A DNA stretch of 64,000 nucleotides from Variovorax sp. MHTC-1 (lineage in GTDB: Bacteria; Pseudomonadota; Gammaproteobacteria; Burkholderiales; Burkholderiaceae_C): contig NZ_RWKI01000006.1 in NCBI RefSeq assembly GCF_003984645.1, forward strand, positions 327,329-391,328, read 5' to 3'. Shown here piece by piece: positions 17,795-26,574 of this stretch. The notes under the pieces are model-generated. The model was not told where the DNA came from and did no database searches. It saw only the letters and a program-made list of their open reading frames with translations. The translations under genes were made by a program, and so were the position numbers. Each line of letters starts with the position of its first letter. The stretch's first letter is position 1.

Positions 17795-19063
17795 CTACTT
17801 GTTCTTGTTGTAGACGTCGATGAACACCGCGGCCAGCAGCACCAGGCCCTTGATGACCTGCTGGTAGTCGATGCCGATGCCGAGGATCGACATGCCGTTG
17901 TTCATCACGCCCATGACGAAGGCGCCGATGACCGCACCCATCACCTTGCCGACGCCGCCCGAGGCCGAAGCGCCGCCGATGAAGCAGGCCGCGATCACGT
18001 CGAGTTCGAAGCCGAGCCCCGCCTTCGGCGTGGCCGTGTTGAGGCGCGCCGCGAACACCAGTCCGGCCAGCGCCGCCAGCACGCCCATGTTGACGAAAGT
18101 CAGGAAGGCGAGCCGCTGCGTCTTGATGCCCGACAGCCGCGCGGCCTTCTCGTTGCCGCCCAGCGCGTAGATGCGGCGGCCGACCGTGGTGCGGCTGGTC
18201 ACGAAGTCGTAGGCCACGATCAGCACCGCCATCACGATCAGCACGTTCGGCAGGCCCTTGTAGGTGGCCAGCAGGTAGCTCAGCAGCAGGATGACCGCGG
18301 CGAAGAACAGGTTCTTGACGAGGAAGAAGGCGTAGGGCTCCTGCTCCATGCCGTGCTGCGCCAGCTTGGCGCGGCCGCGCAGCTTGAAGAACACCAGCGC
18401 CACCGCCGCCAGCGCGCCGAGCGCGAGCGAGCTCAGGTGCAGGCCGCCGCTGACCCCCAGGTCGGGCACGAAGCCCGAGCTCAGTTTCTGGAAGGTCTCG
18501 GGGAAGGGGCCCACCGACTGCCCCGCGAGCAGCGCCAGCGTCAGCCCCTTGAAGACCAGCATGCCGGCCAGCGTGACGATGAAGGAGGGGATACGGAAGA
18601 AGGCCACGAACCAGCCCTGCGAGGCGCCGATCAGGCCGCCGGCGATCAGGCAGACGATGAAGGTCGGCACGAAATGCCACTCGTACTCCACCATCAGCAC
18701 CGCCGCCAGCGCGCCGATGAAGCCGCAGACCGAGCCGACCGACAGGTCGATGTGCCCGGCCACGATCACCAGCAGCATGCCGAGCGCCATGATCACGATG
18801 TAGCTGTTCTGCAGCAGCAGGTTGGTGAGGTTCAGCGGCCGCATCAGCGTGCCGTCCGTCAGCACCTGGAACAGCACCATGATCGCGACCAGCGAGATCA
18901 GCATGCCGTATTCGCGCAGGTTGTTCTTGAGGAAGCCTGAATGCGCCTCCCCCGCCAGGACCCCCGCGGAACCGGCTTCGCCGGGCCGCTGGGGCTGCGC
19001 CCGGAGGGGGGGTGTCTGAGTCACACGAAGGGGGCCAGGCTGGAGGGGAGCCTTTTCACTCAT
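17795..19063 (-). CDS. mmsB: sugar ABC transporter permease, MmsB/GguB-like
   Basis: 422 aa. From about residue 48 ([19 protein letters not shown]) it is a typical multiple-monosaccharide permease with the [17 protein letters not shown] segment. Residues 5-36, rich in Pro, Gln, Arg and Gly, are encoded by a copy of an intergenic repeat that lies in frame inside the gene. The ATG at 19063 overlaps the ATPase gene by 8 bp. Works with the MmsA-like ATPase and ChvE-like binding protein upstream to import aldoses such as galactose, arabinose and glucose; substrate inferred. Confidence 0.92.
   Translation of the reverse strand: MSEKAPLQPGPLRVTQTPPLRAQPQRPGEAGSAGVLAGEAHSGFLKNNLREYGMLISLVAIMVLFQVLTDGTLMRPLNLTNLLLQNSYIVIMALGMLLVIVAGHIDLSVGSVCGFIGALAAVLMVEYEWHFVPTFIVCLIAGGLIGASQGWFVAFFRIPSFIVTLAGMLVFKGLTLALLAGQSVGPFPETFQKLSSGFVPDLGVSGGLHLSSLALGALAAVALVFFKLRGRAKLAQHGMEQEPYAFFLVKNLFFAAVILLLSYLLATYKGLPNVLIVMAVLIVAYDFVTSRTTVGRRIYALGGNEKAARLSGIKTQRLAFLTFVNMGVLAALAGLVFAARLNTATPKAGLGFELDVIAACFIGGASASGGVGKVMGAVIGAFVMGVMNNGMSILGIGIDYQQVIKGLVLLAAVFIDVYNKNK
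18957..19050. repeat. dispersed palindromic repeat, copy inside mmsB coding sequence
   Basis: Shares GCGGAACCGGCTTCGCCGGG and the flanking CACACGAAG...GCCAGGCTGGAGGGG layout with the copies at 21741-21834 and 31885-31977. This copy is more diverged and is translated as residues 5-36 of the permease. Confidence 0.75.
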
Positions 19064-20597
19064 GGACGCTGCTCCCCGAGGCCACGATGGCCCGCATGAT
19101 CTTTTCCTGCGACGCTTCGGCGGCAGGAAGTTCGGCGACGAATCGCCCCTCGTTCATCACATAGATGCGGTCGCACATGCCCAGCAGTTCGGGCAGTTCG
19201 GAAGAAATCATGAGAATGCCTTTGCCCTGGCTCGCGAGCTGGTCGATGATGGTGTAGATCTCGTACTTGGCGCCGACGTCGATGCCGCGCGTGGGCTCGT
19301 CGAGGATCAGCAGTTCGGGCTTCACGAACAGCCACTTGGCGAGCACCACCTTCTGCTGGTTGCCGCCCGACAGGTTGAGCACCTGCTGGTCGACGCCGGC
19401 GCAGCGGATGCCGAGCGCGCGGCGGTACTCGTTGGCGACCTTGAACTCGCGCGCGTCGTCGATCACGCCGCCGTCCGAGATGGCCGCCAGATTGGCGAGG
19501 CTCACGTTCTTTCGGATGTCCTCCTCCAGCACCAGGCCGGCGCCCTTGCGGTCTTCGGTGACGTAGGCGATGCCGTGGTCGATCGCGCGGCCGATGGTGG
19601 AAACGTCCACTTCCTTGCCGTGCATGAAGACCGAGCCGCTGATGCGCTGGCCGTAGGAGCGCCCGAACACGCTCATCGCGAACTCGGTGCGGCCGGCGCC
19701 CATGAGGCCGGCGATGCCGACGATCTCGCCGCGCCGCACGTGCAGGTTCACGCCCTTGATCTGCTCGCGCTCGGCATGCAGCGCGTGGTGCACGCGCCAG
19801 TCGCGCACCTCGAACACGGTCTCGCCGATCTGCGGCGTGCGCTCGGGATAGCGGTGCGCCATGTCGCGCCCCACCATGCCGCGGATGATCCGGTCCTCGC
19901 TGATCGGCGCGGTGCGGCAGTCCATGGTCTCGACGGTGGCGCCGTCGCGCAGCACGGTGATCGAGTCAGCCACCTTGGCGATCTCGTTGAGCTTGTGCGA
20001 GATGAGGATCGAGGAGATGCCTTGCTTCTTGAGGCCGAGCAGGAGCTGCAGCAGCGCATCGCTGTCGCTCTCGTTGAGGCTCGCCGTCGGCTCGTCGAGG
20101 ATCAGGAGCTTGACCTCCTTCGAGAGCGCCTTCGCGATCTCCACCAGCTGCTGCTTGCCGACGCCGAGGTCGGTGATCAGCGCGGTCGGCGGCTCCTTCA
20201 GGCCGACCTTGGCCAAGAGCTCGCGCGTCTTCGCATAGGCGGAGAACCAGTCGATCACGCCGCCACGCGCCGTCTCGTTGCCGAGGAAGATGTTCTCGGC
20301 GATCGACAACAGCGGCACCAGCGCGAGCTCCTGGTGGATGATGATGATGCCGAGCTTCTCGCTGTCGGCGATGTCGTGGAAGCGGCGCAGCTCGCCCTCG
20401 AAGCGGATCTCGCCGGAATAGCTGTCGCAGGGATAGACCCCACTGAGCACCTTCATCAGCGTCGACTTGCCCGCGCCGTTCTCGCCCACCACCGCGTGGA
20501 TCTCGCCCGCGCGCACCGCGAGGTTGACGTTGTCCAGCGCGTTCACCCCCGGAAAGGTCTTGGTGATGCCGCGCATCTCCAGAATCACATCGTTCAC
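19056..20597 (-). CDS. mmsA: multiple monosaccharide ABC transporter ATPase, MmsA/GguA-like
   Basis: 513 aa with two ATPase domains: Walker [10 protein letters not shown] (near residue 37) with [16 protein letters not shown], then a second domain with [23 protein letters not shown] and [18 protein letters not shown] start at 20597 supported by AGGAGA about 5 nt upstream. The Asn in place of the Asp of the first D-loop (SLNESD) is as in GguA relatives. Lies between the ChvE-like binding protein and the MmsB permease with an 8-bp overlap, forming a complete importer. Confidence 0.94.
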   Translation of the reverse strand: MNDVILEMRGITKTFPGVNALDNVNLAVRAGEIHAVVGENGAGKSTLMKVLSGVYPCDSYSGEIRFEGELRRFHDIADSEKLGIIIIHQELALVPLLSIAENIFLGNETARGGVIDWFSAYAKTRELLAKVGLKEPPTALITDLGVGKQQLVEIAKALSKEVKLLILDEPTASLNESDSDALLQLLLGLKKQGISSILISHKLNEIAKVADSITVLRDGATVETMDCRTAPISEDRIIRGMVGRDMAHRYPERTPQIGETVFEVRDWRVHHALHAEREQIKGVNLHVRRGEIVGIAGLMGAGRTEFAMSVFGRSYGQRISGSVFMHGKEVDVSTIGRAIDHGIAYVTEDRKGAGLVLEEDIRKNVSLANLAAISDGGVIDDAREFKVANEYRRALGIRCAGVDQQVLNLSGGNQQKVVLAKWLFVKPELLILDEPTRGIDVGAKYEIYTIIDQLASQGKGILMISSELPELLGMCDRIYVMNEGRFVAELPAAEASQEKIMRAIVASGSSVHE

Positions 20598-20631
20598 CCT
20601 GTCTCCTTCGAACCTCCGCCTGCCGCCGCGG

Positions 20632-21702
20632 CTACTTGATCTGGCTTTCCTTGTAGTAGCCGCTGTCGACCAGTGCCTGCTTCCAGTTCGATGCGTCGAC
20701 GCTGACCGGCTTGAGCAGGTAGGAGGGCACGACCTTGACGCCGTTGTTGTAGGTCTTGGTGTCGTTCACCTCCGGCGTCTTGCCGGCAAGCATCGCGTCC
20801 ACCATGTTCACCGTCACCTTGGCCAGTTCGCGCGTGTCCTTGAACACGGTGGCCGTCTGCTCCTTGCGCAGGATCGACTTGACCGAGGGCACTTCGGCAT
20901 CCTGCCCCGTCACCACCGGCATCGGCTGCTGGCCCGAGCCGTAGCCCACGCCCTTCAGCGAGGAGATGATGCCGATCGAGAGGCCGTCGTAGGGCGAGAG
21001 CACTGCATCGACGCGGTCCTTGGTGTAGTAGGCCGACAGCAGGTTGTCCATGCGCGCCTGCGCCACCGCGCCGTCCCAGCGCAGCGTGGAAACCTTGTCC
21101 ATGCCCAGCTGCTTGCTGCGCACCACCAGCTTGCCGCTGTCGATGTAGGGCTTGAGCACCGACATCGCGCCGTTGTAGAAGAAGAAGGCGTTGTTGTCGT
21201 CCGGCGAGCCGCCGAAGAGCTCGATGTTGTACGGGCCCTTGCCTTCCTTCAGCTTCAGCGCCTGCTCGATGTAGCCCGCCTGCAGCACGCCGACCTGGAA
21301 GTTGTCGAAGGTCGCGTAGTAGTCGACGTTCTTCGAGCCCTTGATGAGCCGGTCGTAGGCGATCACTTTCACGCCCCTGTCGGCCGCCTTCTGCAGCACG
21401 TCCGACAGGGTGCTGCCATCGATCGCGGCGATCACCAGCACCTTCGCGCCCTTCGTCACCATGTTCTCGATCTGCGCGAGCTGGTTCGGGATGTCGTCGT
21501 CGGCGTACTGGAGATCGGTCTTGTAGCCCTTCTCCTTGAAGTACTTGACCATGTTGGTGCCGTCGGCGATCCAGCGCGCCGAGGACTTGGTCGGCATCGA
21601 GATCGCGATCGGGCCCTTGTCCTGCGCCTGGGCCAGCGGCGCGAGGCCGATCAGGCCCATGGCGGCGCCGGCGAGCAGGGTCTTGAGAAAGATGCGTTTC
21701 AT
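20632..21702 (-). CDS. chvE: sugar-binding periplasmic protein ChvE-like
   Basis: 356 aa from ATG 21702, which has AAGGAG nine bases upstream; a longer in-frame reading to 21810 runs through a repeat and is not used. Residues 1-26 form a signal peptide ending AQAQ. The mature protein is a type 1 periplasmic binding protein ([33 protein letters not shown]). In Agrobacterium ChvE binds arabinose, galactose, glucose and related aldoses and feeds GguAB; the same gene order follows here. Whether it also signals to a sensor, as ChvE does with VirA, cannot be seen. Confidence 0.93.
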   Translation of the reverse strand: MKRIFLKTLLAGAAMGLIGLAPLAQAQDKGPIAISMPTKSSARWIADGTNMVKYFKEKGYKTDLQYADDDIPNQLAQIENMVTKGAKVLVIAAIDGSTLSDVLQKAADRGVKVIAYDRLIKGSKNVDYYATFDNFQVGVLQAGYIEQALKLKEGKGPYNIELFGGSPDDNNAFFFYNGAMSVLKPYIDSGKLVVRSKQLGMDKVSTLRWDGAVAQARMDNLLSAYYTKDRVDAVLSPYDGLSIGIISSLKGVGYGSGQQPMPVVTGQDAEVPSVKSILRKEQTATVFKDTRELAKVTVNMVDAMLAGKTPEVNDTKTYNNGVKVVPSYLLKPVSVDASNWKQALVDSGYYKESQIK

Positions 21703-21740
21703 GAACAATGTCTCCTTAGGTTGATCCGGACCCCTTCCAG

Positions 21741-21834
21741 GAACACCACGGAACCGGCTGTGCCGGGCCGTCGGTGTTGCCCCCGGCGAGGGGGAAGGCG
21801 CGCGCGACACGAAGTGCGCGAAGCCTGGGGGTGG
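21741..21834. repeat. dispersed palindromic repeat between ytfQ and chvE
   Basis: About 94 bp, reverse complement of the copy at 31885-31977 with scattered differences. Core GAACCGGCTGTGCCGGGCCG can fold into a hairpin; a second palindrome CCCCCGGCGAGGGGG follows. It fills most of the 132-bp gap between two operon genes and may attenuate or stabilise the transcript. Confidence 0.8.
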
Positions 21835-22803
21835 TCAATACTTCCTTTTCGGGAATTCCTTGGCGGCCACTTCCATCGGGAAGATGCCCTCTTCCGTCAC
21901 GATGCGCTTCGGAACCGGCTTGCCGGCCTTGATGTCCTTCACCGCCGTCATCAGCTGCGGGCCGAGCAGCGGGCTGCATTCGACCGACACGTTGAGCTTG
22001 CCGGCCATCATGGCCTCGAAGGCGCCCTTGACCGCGTCGATCGAGATGATCGTGATGTCCTTCGCCGGCTTCATGCCCGCTTCCTCGATGGCCTGGATCG
22101 CGCCGATCGCCATGTCGTCGTTGTGCGCGTAGAGCACGTTGATCTTCTTGCCCTCGGCCTTAAGGAAGGCTTCCATCACTTCCTTGCCCTTGGCGCGCGT
22201 GAAGTCGCCGGTCTGAGAGCGGATGATCTTGAACTTCGGATCGGCCTTGATGATTTCCTCGAAGCCCTTCTTGCGGTCGATCGCGGGCGCCGAGCCCACG
22301 GTGCCCTGCAGCTCGACGATGTTGACCTCGCCCTTCTGGTCCTTCATCTTCTCGACCAGCCAGCGCCCGGCCTTGCGGCCTTCCTCGACGAAGTCGGAAC
22401 CCATGAAGGTGACGTAGAGCGAGTCGTCCTTGGCGTTGACGGCGCGGTCGGTCAGCACCACCGGGATCTTGGCGGCCTTGGCTTCGCGCAGCACCGTTTC
22501 CCAGCCCGACTCGACCACCGGCGAGAACGCGATGACATCGACCTTTTGCGCGATGAAGGAGCGGATCGCCTTGATCTGGTTCTCCTGCTTCTGCTGCCCG
22601 TCGGAGAACTTGAGCTCGATGCCGGCCTCCTTGGCGGCCGACTTGATCGACTCCGTATTGGCGGTGCGCCATTCGCTTTCGGCGCCGACCTGGGCGAAGC
22701 CGAGAACGATCTTCTTCTGCGCCAGCGCCGTGCCCGGCAGCAGCGAAGCCATCGAGGCGGCTGCGAGGGCAAGCGTGGTGAGCGTGCGACGGTTCAGTTT
22801 CAT
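21835..22803 (-). CDS. ytfQ: sugar-binding periplasmic protein YtfQ-like
   Basis: 322 aa, signal peptide of ~28 residues (MKLNRRTLTTLALAAASMAS to ALAQ), then a type 1 periplasmic binding fold (LGFAQVGAESEWRTANTES, VIAFSPVVESGWETVL, NVLYAHNDDMAIGA). The opening QVGAESEWRTANT is characteristic of YtfQ, the galactofuranose-binding protein. AGGAGACAG lies just upstream of the ATG. Its transporter genes ytfR-ytfT-yjfF are separated from it by the chvE-mmsA-mmsB set, all in one orientation. Confidence 0.92.
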   Translation of the reverse strand: MKLNRRTLTTLALAAASMASLLPGTALAQKKIVLGFAQVGAESEWRTANTESIKSAAKEAGIELKFSDGQQKQENQIKAIRSFIAQKVDVIAFSPVVESGWETVLREAKAAKIPVVLTDRAVNAKDDSLYVTFMGSDFVEEGRKAGRWLVEKMKDQKGEVNIVELQGTVGSAPAIDRKKGFEEIIKADPKFKIIRSQTGDFTRAKGKEVMEAFLKAEGKKINVLYAHNDDMAIGAIQAIEEAGMKPAKDITIISIDAVKGAFEAMMAGKLNVSVECSPLLGPQLMTAVKDIKAGKPVPKRIVTEEGIFPMEVAAKEFPKRKY

Positions 22804-22861
22804 GGTCTGTCTCCTGTGGTTGTCGTGGTGAAAAAAAACTCAAGCGCCGGGGGTGCCTGCA

Positions 22862-24313
22862 TCAGGCCATCACATACCCCGTCTTGACCGTGGTGTAGAA
22901 CTCGGCCGCGTAGCGCCCCTGCTCCCGCGGCCCGTAGCTCGATGCCTTGCGGCCGCCGAAGGGCACGTGGTAGTCGACGCCGGCAGTCGGCAGGTTGACC
23001 ATGGTCATGCCCACCTTGGCGTGGCGCTTGAAGTGCATGGCGCGCTGCAGCGAGGCAGTGCAGATGCCGGCGCACAGGCCGAAGGGCGTGTCGTTGGCCA
23101 GCACCAGCGCATGCTCGTAGTCGTCGGCGCGCAGCACGCAGGCAACCGGGCCGAAGATCTCTTCGCGCGCCACGCGCTGATGGGGCCGGGCCAGGAACAG
23201 GGCCGGGCTCATGTAGTGGCCGGCAGTCGGCCGCGTGAGCAGCTCGCCGCCCCACACGTGCTCGGCGCCCTCCTCGATCGCGGCCGCGATCGAGGCCATG
23301 TTCTGCCCGAGCTGGCGGCGGTCGACCACCGGGCCGATGTCGATGCCGCGCTCCAGCGCATGCCCGACCTTGAGCGCGGCCATGCGGCGGCGCAGGCGCG
23401 CGACGAAGGCATCGTGCACCGGCGCTTCGACGATCAGCCGGCTCGATGCGGTGCAACGCTGCCCGGTCGAGAAGTACGCGCCCTGCACCGCGCAGTCGAC
23501 GGCAAGCTCGAGGTCGGCGTCGGCCAGCACCACGAGCGGATTCTTGCCGCCCATCTCGAGCTGCACCTTGGCGTGGCGCGCCGATGCGGCGCGCAGGATG
23601 CGCTCGCCGGTCTCGACCGAGCCGGTGAAGCTGATCGCATCGACCAGCGGGCTGTCGACGATCGCCTGGCCCACCTCGCGGCCGCTGCCCATCACCAGGT
23701 TGAAGGTGCCGGCCGGCAGCGCCGCGCGGCTGATGATCTCGGCGAGCGCCCAGCCGCAGGCCGGCACCAGTTCGGCCGGCTTGAACACCACGCTGTTGCC
23801 GTAGGCGAGCGCGGGCGCGATCTTCCAGGCGGGAATCGCGAGCGGAAAATTCCAGGGTGCGATCAGGCCGACCACTCCGACGGGCTCGCGCGTCACGTCG
23901 ACCTGCACGCCGGGGCGCATCGACGACATCGTCTCGCCGCCAGCGCGCAGCGCCTCGCCGGCGAAGAACTTGAAGATCTGGCCTGCGCGCGTCGCTTCGG
24001 CGATGGCCTCGGCCAGGGTCTTGCCTTCCTCGCGCGCCAGCAGCACGCCGAGTTCTTCGCGGCGCGCCAGCAGCTCGCTGCCGATCTGGTCGAGCACGTC
24101 GGCGCGGCGCTGCGGCGTGGTCCGGCTCCAGTGCGGAAAGGCATCGACTGCCGCGCGGATCGCCGATTCGGTCTGGCTGCGGTCGGCGCGCGCGTACTCG
24201 GCGACCACCTCGCGCGTGTCGGACGGGTTTTCGCTCAGGCCGCTGGTCACGCCGGTCTCCCAGCGGCCGTTGATGTACTGCCTGGCGTTCTGTTGGAGGT
24301 GGCTGCGCTTCAA
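22862..24313 (-). CDS. aldehyde dehydrogenase, probable 2-oxoglutaric semialdehyde dehydrogenase
   Basis: 483 aa from a TTG start at 24313; an in-frame TAA stands five codons upstream and no ATG occurs before residue 129, so a non-ATG start is forced. Catalytic residues are visible: N155 (PWNFP), K178 (FKPAE), E253 (LEMGGKNP) and C287 (GQRCTAS). Family: NAD(P)-dependent ALDH. As the first gene of an operon that ends in aldonate and deoxy-aldonate dehydratases, the expected substrate is 2-oxoglutaric semialdehyde (2,5-dioxopentanoate), giving 2-oxoglutarate. Other semialdehydes cannot be excluded by motif alone. Divergent from the GbpR-like regulator. Confidence 0.88.
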   Translation of the reverse strand: MKRSHLQQNARQYINGRWETGVTSGLSENPSDTREVVAEYARADRSQTESAIRAAVDAFPHWSRTTPQRRADVLDQIGSELLARREELGVLLAREEGKTLAEAIAEATRAGQIFKFFAGEALRAGGETMSSMRPGVQVDVTREPVGVVGLIAPWNFPLAIPAWKIAPALAYGNSVVFKPAELVPACGWALAEIISRAALPAGTFNLVMGSGREVGQAIVDSPLVDAISFTGSVETGERILRAASARHAKVQLEMGGKNPLVVLADADLELAVDCAVQGAYFSTGQRCTASSRLIVEAPVHDAFVARLRRRMAALKVGHALERGIDIGPVVDRRQLGQNMASIAAAIEEGAEHVWGGELLTRPTAGHYMSPALFLARPHQRVAREEIFGPVACVLRADDYEHALVLANDTPFGLCAGICTASLQRAMHFKRHAKVGMTMVNLPTAGVDYHVPFGGRKASSYGPREQGRYAAEFYTTVKTGYVMA

Positions 24314-24347
24314 AGTGCGGCGAGTTTAGGAATCACACCAATATCTT

Positions 24348-24364
24348 TCCAATCAATATTTGGA
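24348..24364. promoter_or_regulatory. palindromic candidate LysR site in the ara-type divergent promoter
   Basis: TCCAA-N7-TTGGA within the AT-rich 90-bp gap between the semialdehyde dehydrogenase and the LysR gene. A GATATC follows on the regulator side. The AT-rich composition against GC-rich genes and the placement fit an operator for the adjacent regulator; binding is inferred. Confidence 0.4.
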
Positions 24365-24403
24365 TTGAATCGATATCAGAAACAGCATCCAGGTAAACCC
24401 CAA

Positions 24404-25363
24404 ATGACCAACTACACCCACTGGTTCATCCGTGCACGCCTCAAGACCCGCCAATTGCTGCTGCTCGTGGCCCTGGCCGAGGAAGGCAACATCCATCGCG
24501 CGGCGCAGGTGCTCAACATGACGCAGCCCGCGGCCTCGAAGCTGCTGAAGGACCTGGAGGACGTGCTGGAGGTCTCGCTCTTCGAGCGCCTGCCGCGCGG
24601 CATGCGCCCGACCTGGTACGGCGAGACCATGATCCGCCACGCGCGCGAGGCCCTGGCGAGCCTCAACCAGGCGCACGACGAGCTGGTCGCGCTGAAGGCC
24701 GGCAGCTTCGGCCAGGTCGGCATCGGCGCGGTCACCTCGCCCGGCCTGGTGCTGCTGCCGCCGGCGATGGTGGCGGTGAAGCGCGAGCAGCCGAACCTGC
24801 GCATCTCGCTCGATATCGAGACCAGCCCGGTGCTGTTCGAACGGCTCGAGCAGGGCAAGCTCGACATCCTGGTCGCGCGCCTGTTCGCGGAGCACGACAA
24901 GTCGAACCTGCGCTACGAGGCGCTGGTCGAGGAGCCGGTGTGCGCGCTGGTGCGCCCCGGGCATCCGCTGCTCGGCATGAGCGGCCTGGGCCTGCGCGAC
25001 CTGGTCTCGGCCGGCTGGATCGTGCCGCCGGCAGGCAGCGTGCTGCGCCACCGCTTCGACCTGATGTTCCAGGAGGAAGGCCTCGCGCCGCCGCTCAACG
25101 TGATCGAGACCGCGGCGCTGCTGTTCATCACGCGCATGCTGCAGCAGAGCGACATGATTGCCGTGCTCGCGACCGACGTGGCCCGCTACTACGCCGCGCA
25201 CGGCATCGGCGCCGTGCTGCCGGTCGACATGCCCTGCCACATGGACGCCTTCGGCCTCATCACGCGCACCGACCGGCTGCCCTCGCCCGCGGCCAAGGTG
25301 ATGATGAAGGCGCTGAAGGCGCAATGCTTGGCGGTGTATGGGCGGCGGCTGGAGGCGGACTAG
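24404..25363 (+). CDS. gbpR: LysR-family regulator, GbpR-like
   Basis: 319 aa. The N-terminal winged helix reads RLKTRQLLLLVALAEEGNIH then RAAQVLNMTQPAASKLLKDL, closely like GbpR, the regulator of the chvE sugar-binding protein in Agrobacterium and Azospirillum. The remainder is a periplasmic-binding-like effector domain. ATG 24404 is chosen because the helix-turn-helix starts at the normal distance. Divergent from the transporter/catabolic operon, and therefore its probable activator or repressor, with a sugar or sugar acid as inducer. Confidence 0.9.
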   Translation: MTNYTHWFIRARLKTRQLLLLVALAEEGNIHRAAQVLNMTQPAASKLLKDLEDVLEVSLFERLPRGMRPTWYGETMIRHAREALASLNQAHDELVALKAGSFGQVGIGAVTSPGLVLLPPAMVAVKREQPNLRISLDIETSPVLFERLEQGKLDILVARLFAEHDKSNLRYEALVEEPVCALVRPGHPLLGMSGLGLRDLVSAGWIVPPAGSVLRHRFDLMFQEEGLAPPLNVIETAALLFITRMLQQSDMIAVLATDVARYYAAHGIGAVLPVDMPCHMDAFGLITRTDRLPSPAAKVMMKALKAQCLAVYGRRLEAD

Positions 25364-25452
25364 GGTCCTGCTTGTCGTTCGGGGTGCGGGAGGCGGGCGG
25401 TGTGCCCTGTGCCGGCCCACGGCACCGCGTGCCTCCAGACAGGTTCGGCGCG

Positions 25453-25562
25453 CCCCCCAACCCTCCCCCAGAGGGGGAGGGAGCAAGACGGGATGCGATG
25501 CCGCTCTTTCGCGCGCAGCCGGTATTCCTCCCTCCCCCTCTGGGGAAGGGTTGGGGTGGGGG
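25453..25562. repeat. large inverted repeat in the 315-bp gap between LysR and SDR genes
   Basis: Two arms of about 30 bp, CCCCCCAACCCTCCCCCAGA at 25453 onward and the complementary run ending TTGGGGTGGGGG at 25562, separated by roughly 45 bp. The arms match with few differences and would form a long GC-rich hairpin between two convergent genes, where it could end transcription from both sides. The form is familiar from intergenic DNA of this family of bacteria. The rest of the gap (25364-25452 and 25563-25678) shows no gene. Confidence 0.75.
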
Positions 25563-25678
25563 CACCGGGCCCTCGAAGCGCACGCGACACTCGAACACCT
25601 ACAAAGCCCGGTATGCGGCATGGGTCGGGCGATCCCCTCTGCGCCGCCGAAGCGTCCAAACCAGCGGAAAGCAGAGCC

Positions 25679-26455
25679 CTACACCCAGCCCGCATCCACC
25701 TTGAACTCCTGCGCCGTGCACATCGCCGCGTCGTCCGAAGCGAGGAACAGCACCATGCGCGCGATGTCATGCGGCTGCAGCTTGTCGGGCAGGCACTGGT
25801 TGCGCTTGATCTCGCGCTCGCCCTCGGCGTCGAGCCAGAGCTTGATCTGGCGCTCTGTCATCACCCAGCCCGGCGACACCGTGTTGATGCGGATGCGGTC
25901 CTCGCCCAGCGGCCTGGCGAGCCCGCGCGTGAGGCCGTTGACCGACGATTTCGCGATTGCATAGCAGGGGTAGGCGCCGCCCTTGCCCTGCCAGCCGGTC
26001 GAGCCGAGATTGACGATCGAGCCGAAGCCCAGGCGCCGCATGCCCGGCACCACCGACTGGATGGCGAAGAAGGCGGGCCGCTCGTTGATCGCCATGCGCT
26101 CCTCGTAGTAGGCCGGCGTCACCGATTCGAGCGTGTGGCGATCGTCGCTCGCGACGTTGTTGACCAGCACCGCGAAATCGCCCAGCTCTGCCGCCGCCTC
26201 GGCGATGCACGACTGCAGCGCCGCCACGTCGCGCACATCGCACACGCGCCACCATGGCGCGGCATGGCCCGCCTCGGCCAGTTGCCGCGCGAGCGCATCG
26301 CTCGCGCCCTCGGCGATGTCGACGAAGGCCACGCGCGCGCCCTGCTCGGCGAAGGCGCTCACCATCGCGGCGCCGATGCCGCTGCCGCCGCCGGTAATGA
26401 AAACCGGCCTTCCCTTCAGGCTCGGATAGGTGGAAAGTGCAGAGGCGGGATTCAT
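25679..26455 (-). CDS. SDR oxidoreductase, probable aldose 1-dehydrogenase (L-arabinose/D-galactose)
   Basis: 258 aa from ATG 26455, preceded by GGAG; an upstream in-frame ATG at 26497 lies inside the AT-rich promoter region and is rejected. Rossmann motif TGGGSGIG near residue 20, NNVASDDRH, and the active-site Ser-Tyr-Lys set (NLGSTGW, YAIAK). SDR members at this place in Burkholderia-type clusters oxidise L-arabinose or D-galactose at C1 to the lactone. Divergent from the SMP-30 lactonase, which acts next in the pathway. Exact sugar inferred. Confidence 0.85.
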   Translation of the reverse strand: MNPASALSTYPSLKGRPVFITGGGSGIGAAMVSAFAEQGARVAFVDIAEGASDALARQLAEAGHAAPWWRVCDVRDVAALQSCIAEAAAELGDFAVLVNNVASDDRHTLESVTPAYYEERMAINERPAFFAIQSVVPGMRRLGFGSIVNLGSTGWQGKGGAYPCYAIAKSSVNGLTRGLARPLGEDRIRINTVSPGWVMTERQIKLWLDAEGEREIKRNQCLPDKLQPHDIARMVLFLASDDAAMCTAQEFKVDAGWV

Positions 26456-26519
26456 CAAGTCTCCAAAATATGGGATTGCAATTCGCGTATCAATCAATAC
26501 ACAAACAATTAATTTCTAA

Positions 26520-26537
26520 TATCAATATGCCTTGATA
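26520..26537. promoter_or_regulatory. palindrome TATCAA-N6-TTGATA in the dehydrogenase/lactonase promoter
   Basis: Perfect 6-bp arms in the AT-rich 119-bp gap between the divergent SDR and SMP-30 genes. A related TATCAATCAATA lies at 26488-26499, and ATCAA half sites also occur in the LysR/operon gap near 24353. A shared regulator, probably the GbpR-like protein, is the simplest reading. Confidence 0.45.
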
Positions 26538-26563
26538 CGATCCGCCGCGTCAAGGGACACCGC

Positions 26564-26568
26564 AGGAG
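26564..26568 (+). promoter_or_regulatory. AGGAG ribosome-binding site deciding a TTG start
   Basis: AGGAG six bases before TTG at 26575; this fixes the start of the lactonase gene at the TTG, since no ATG is available nearby in frame. Confidence 0.75.
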
Positions 26569-26574
26569 ACACGC

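Noticed and set aside
26456..26574. SDR start at 26497 giving 14 extra residues
   Set aside because: It lies in the AT-rich promoter region without ribosome-binding site; ATG 26455 has GGAG at good distance and a normal SDR N-terminus.
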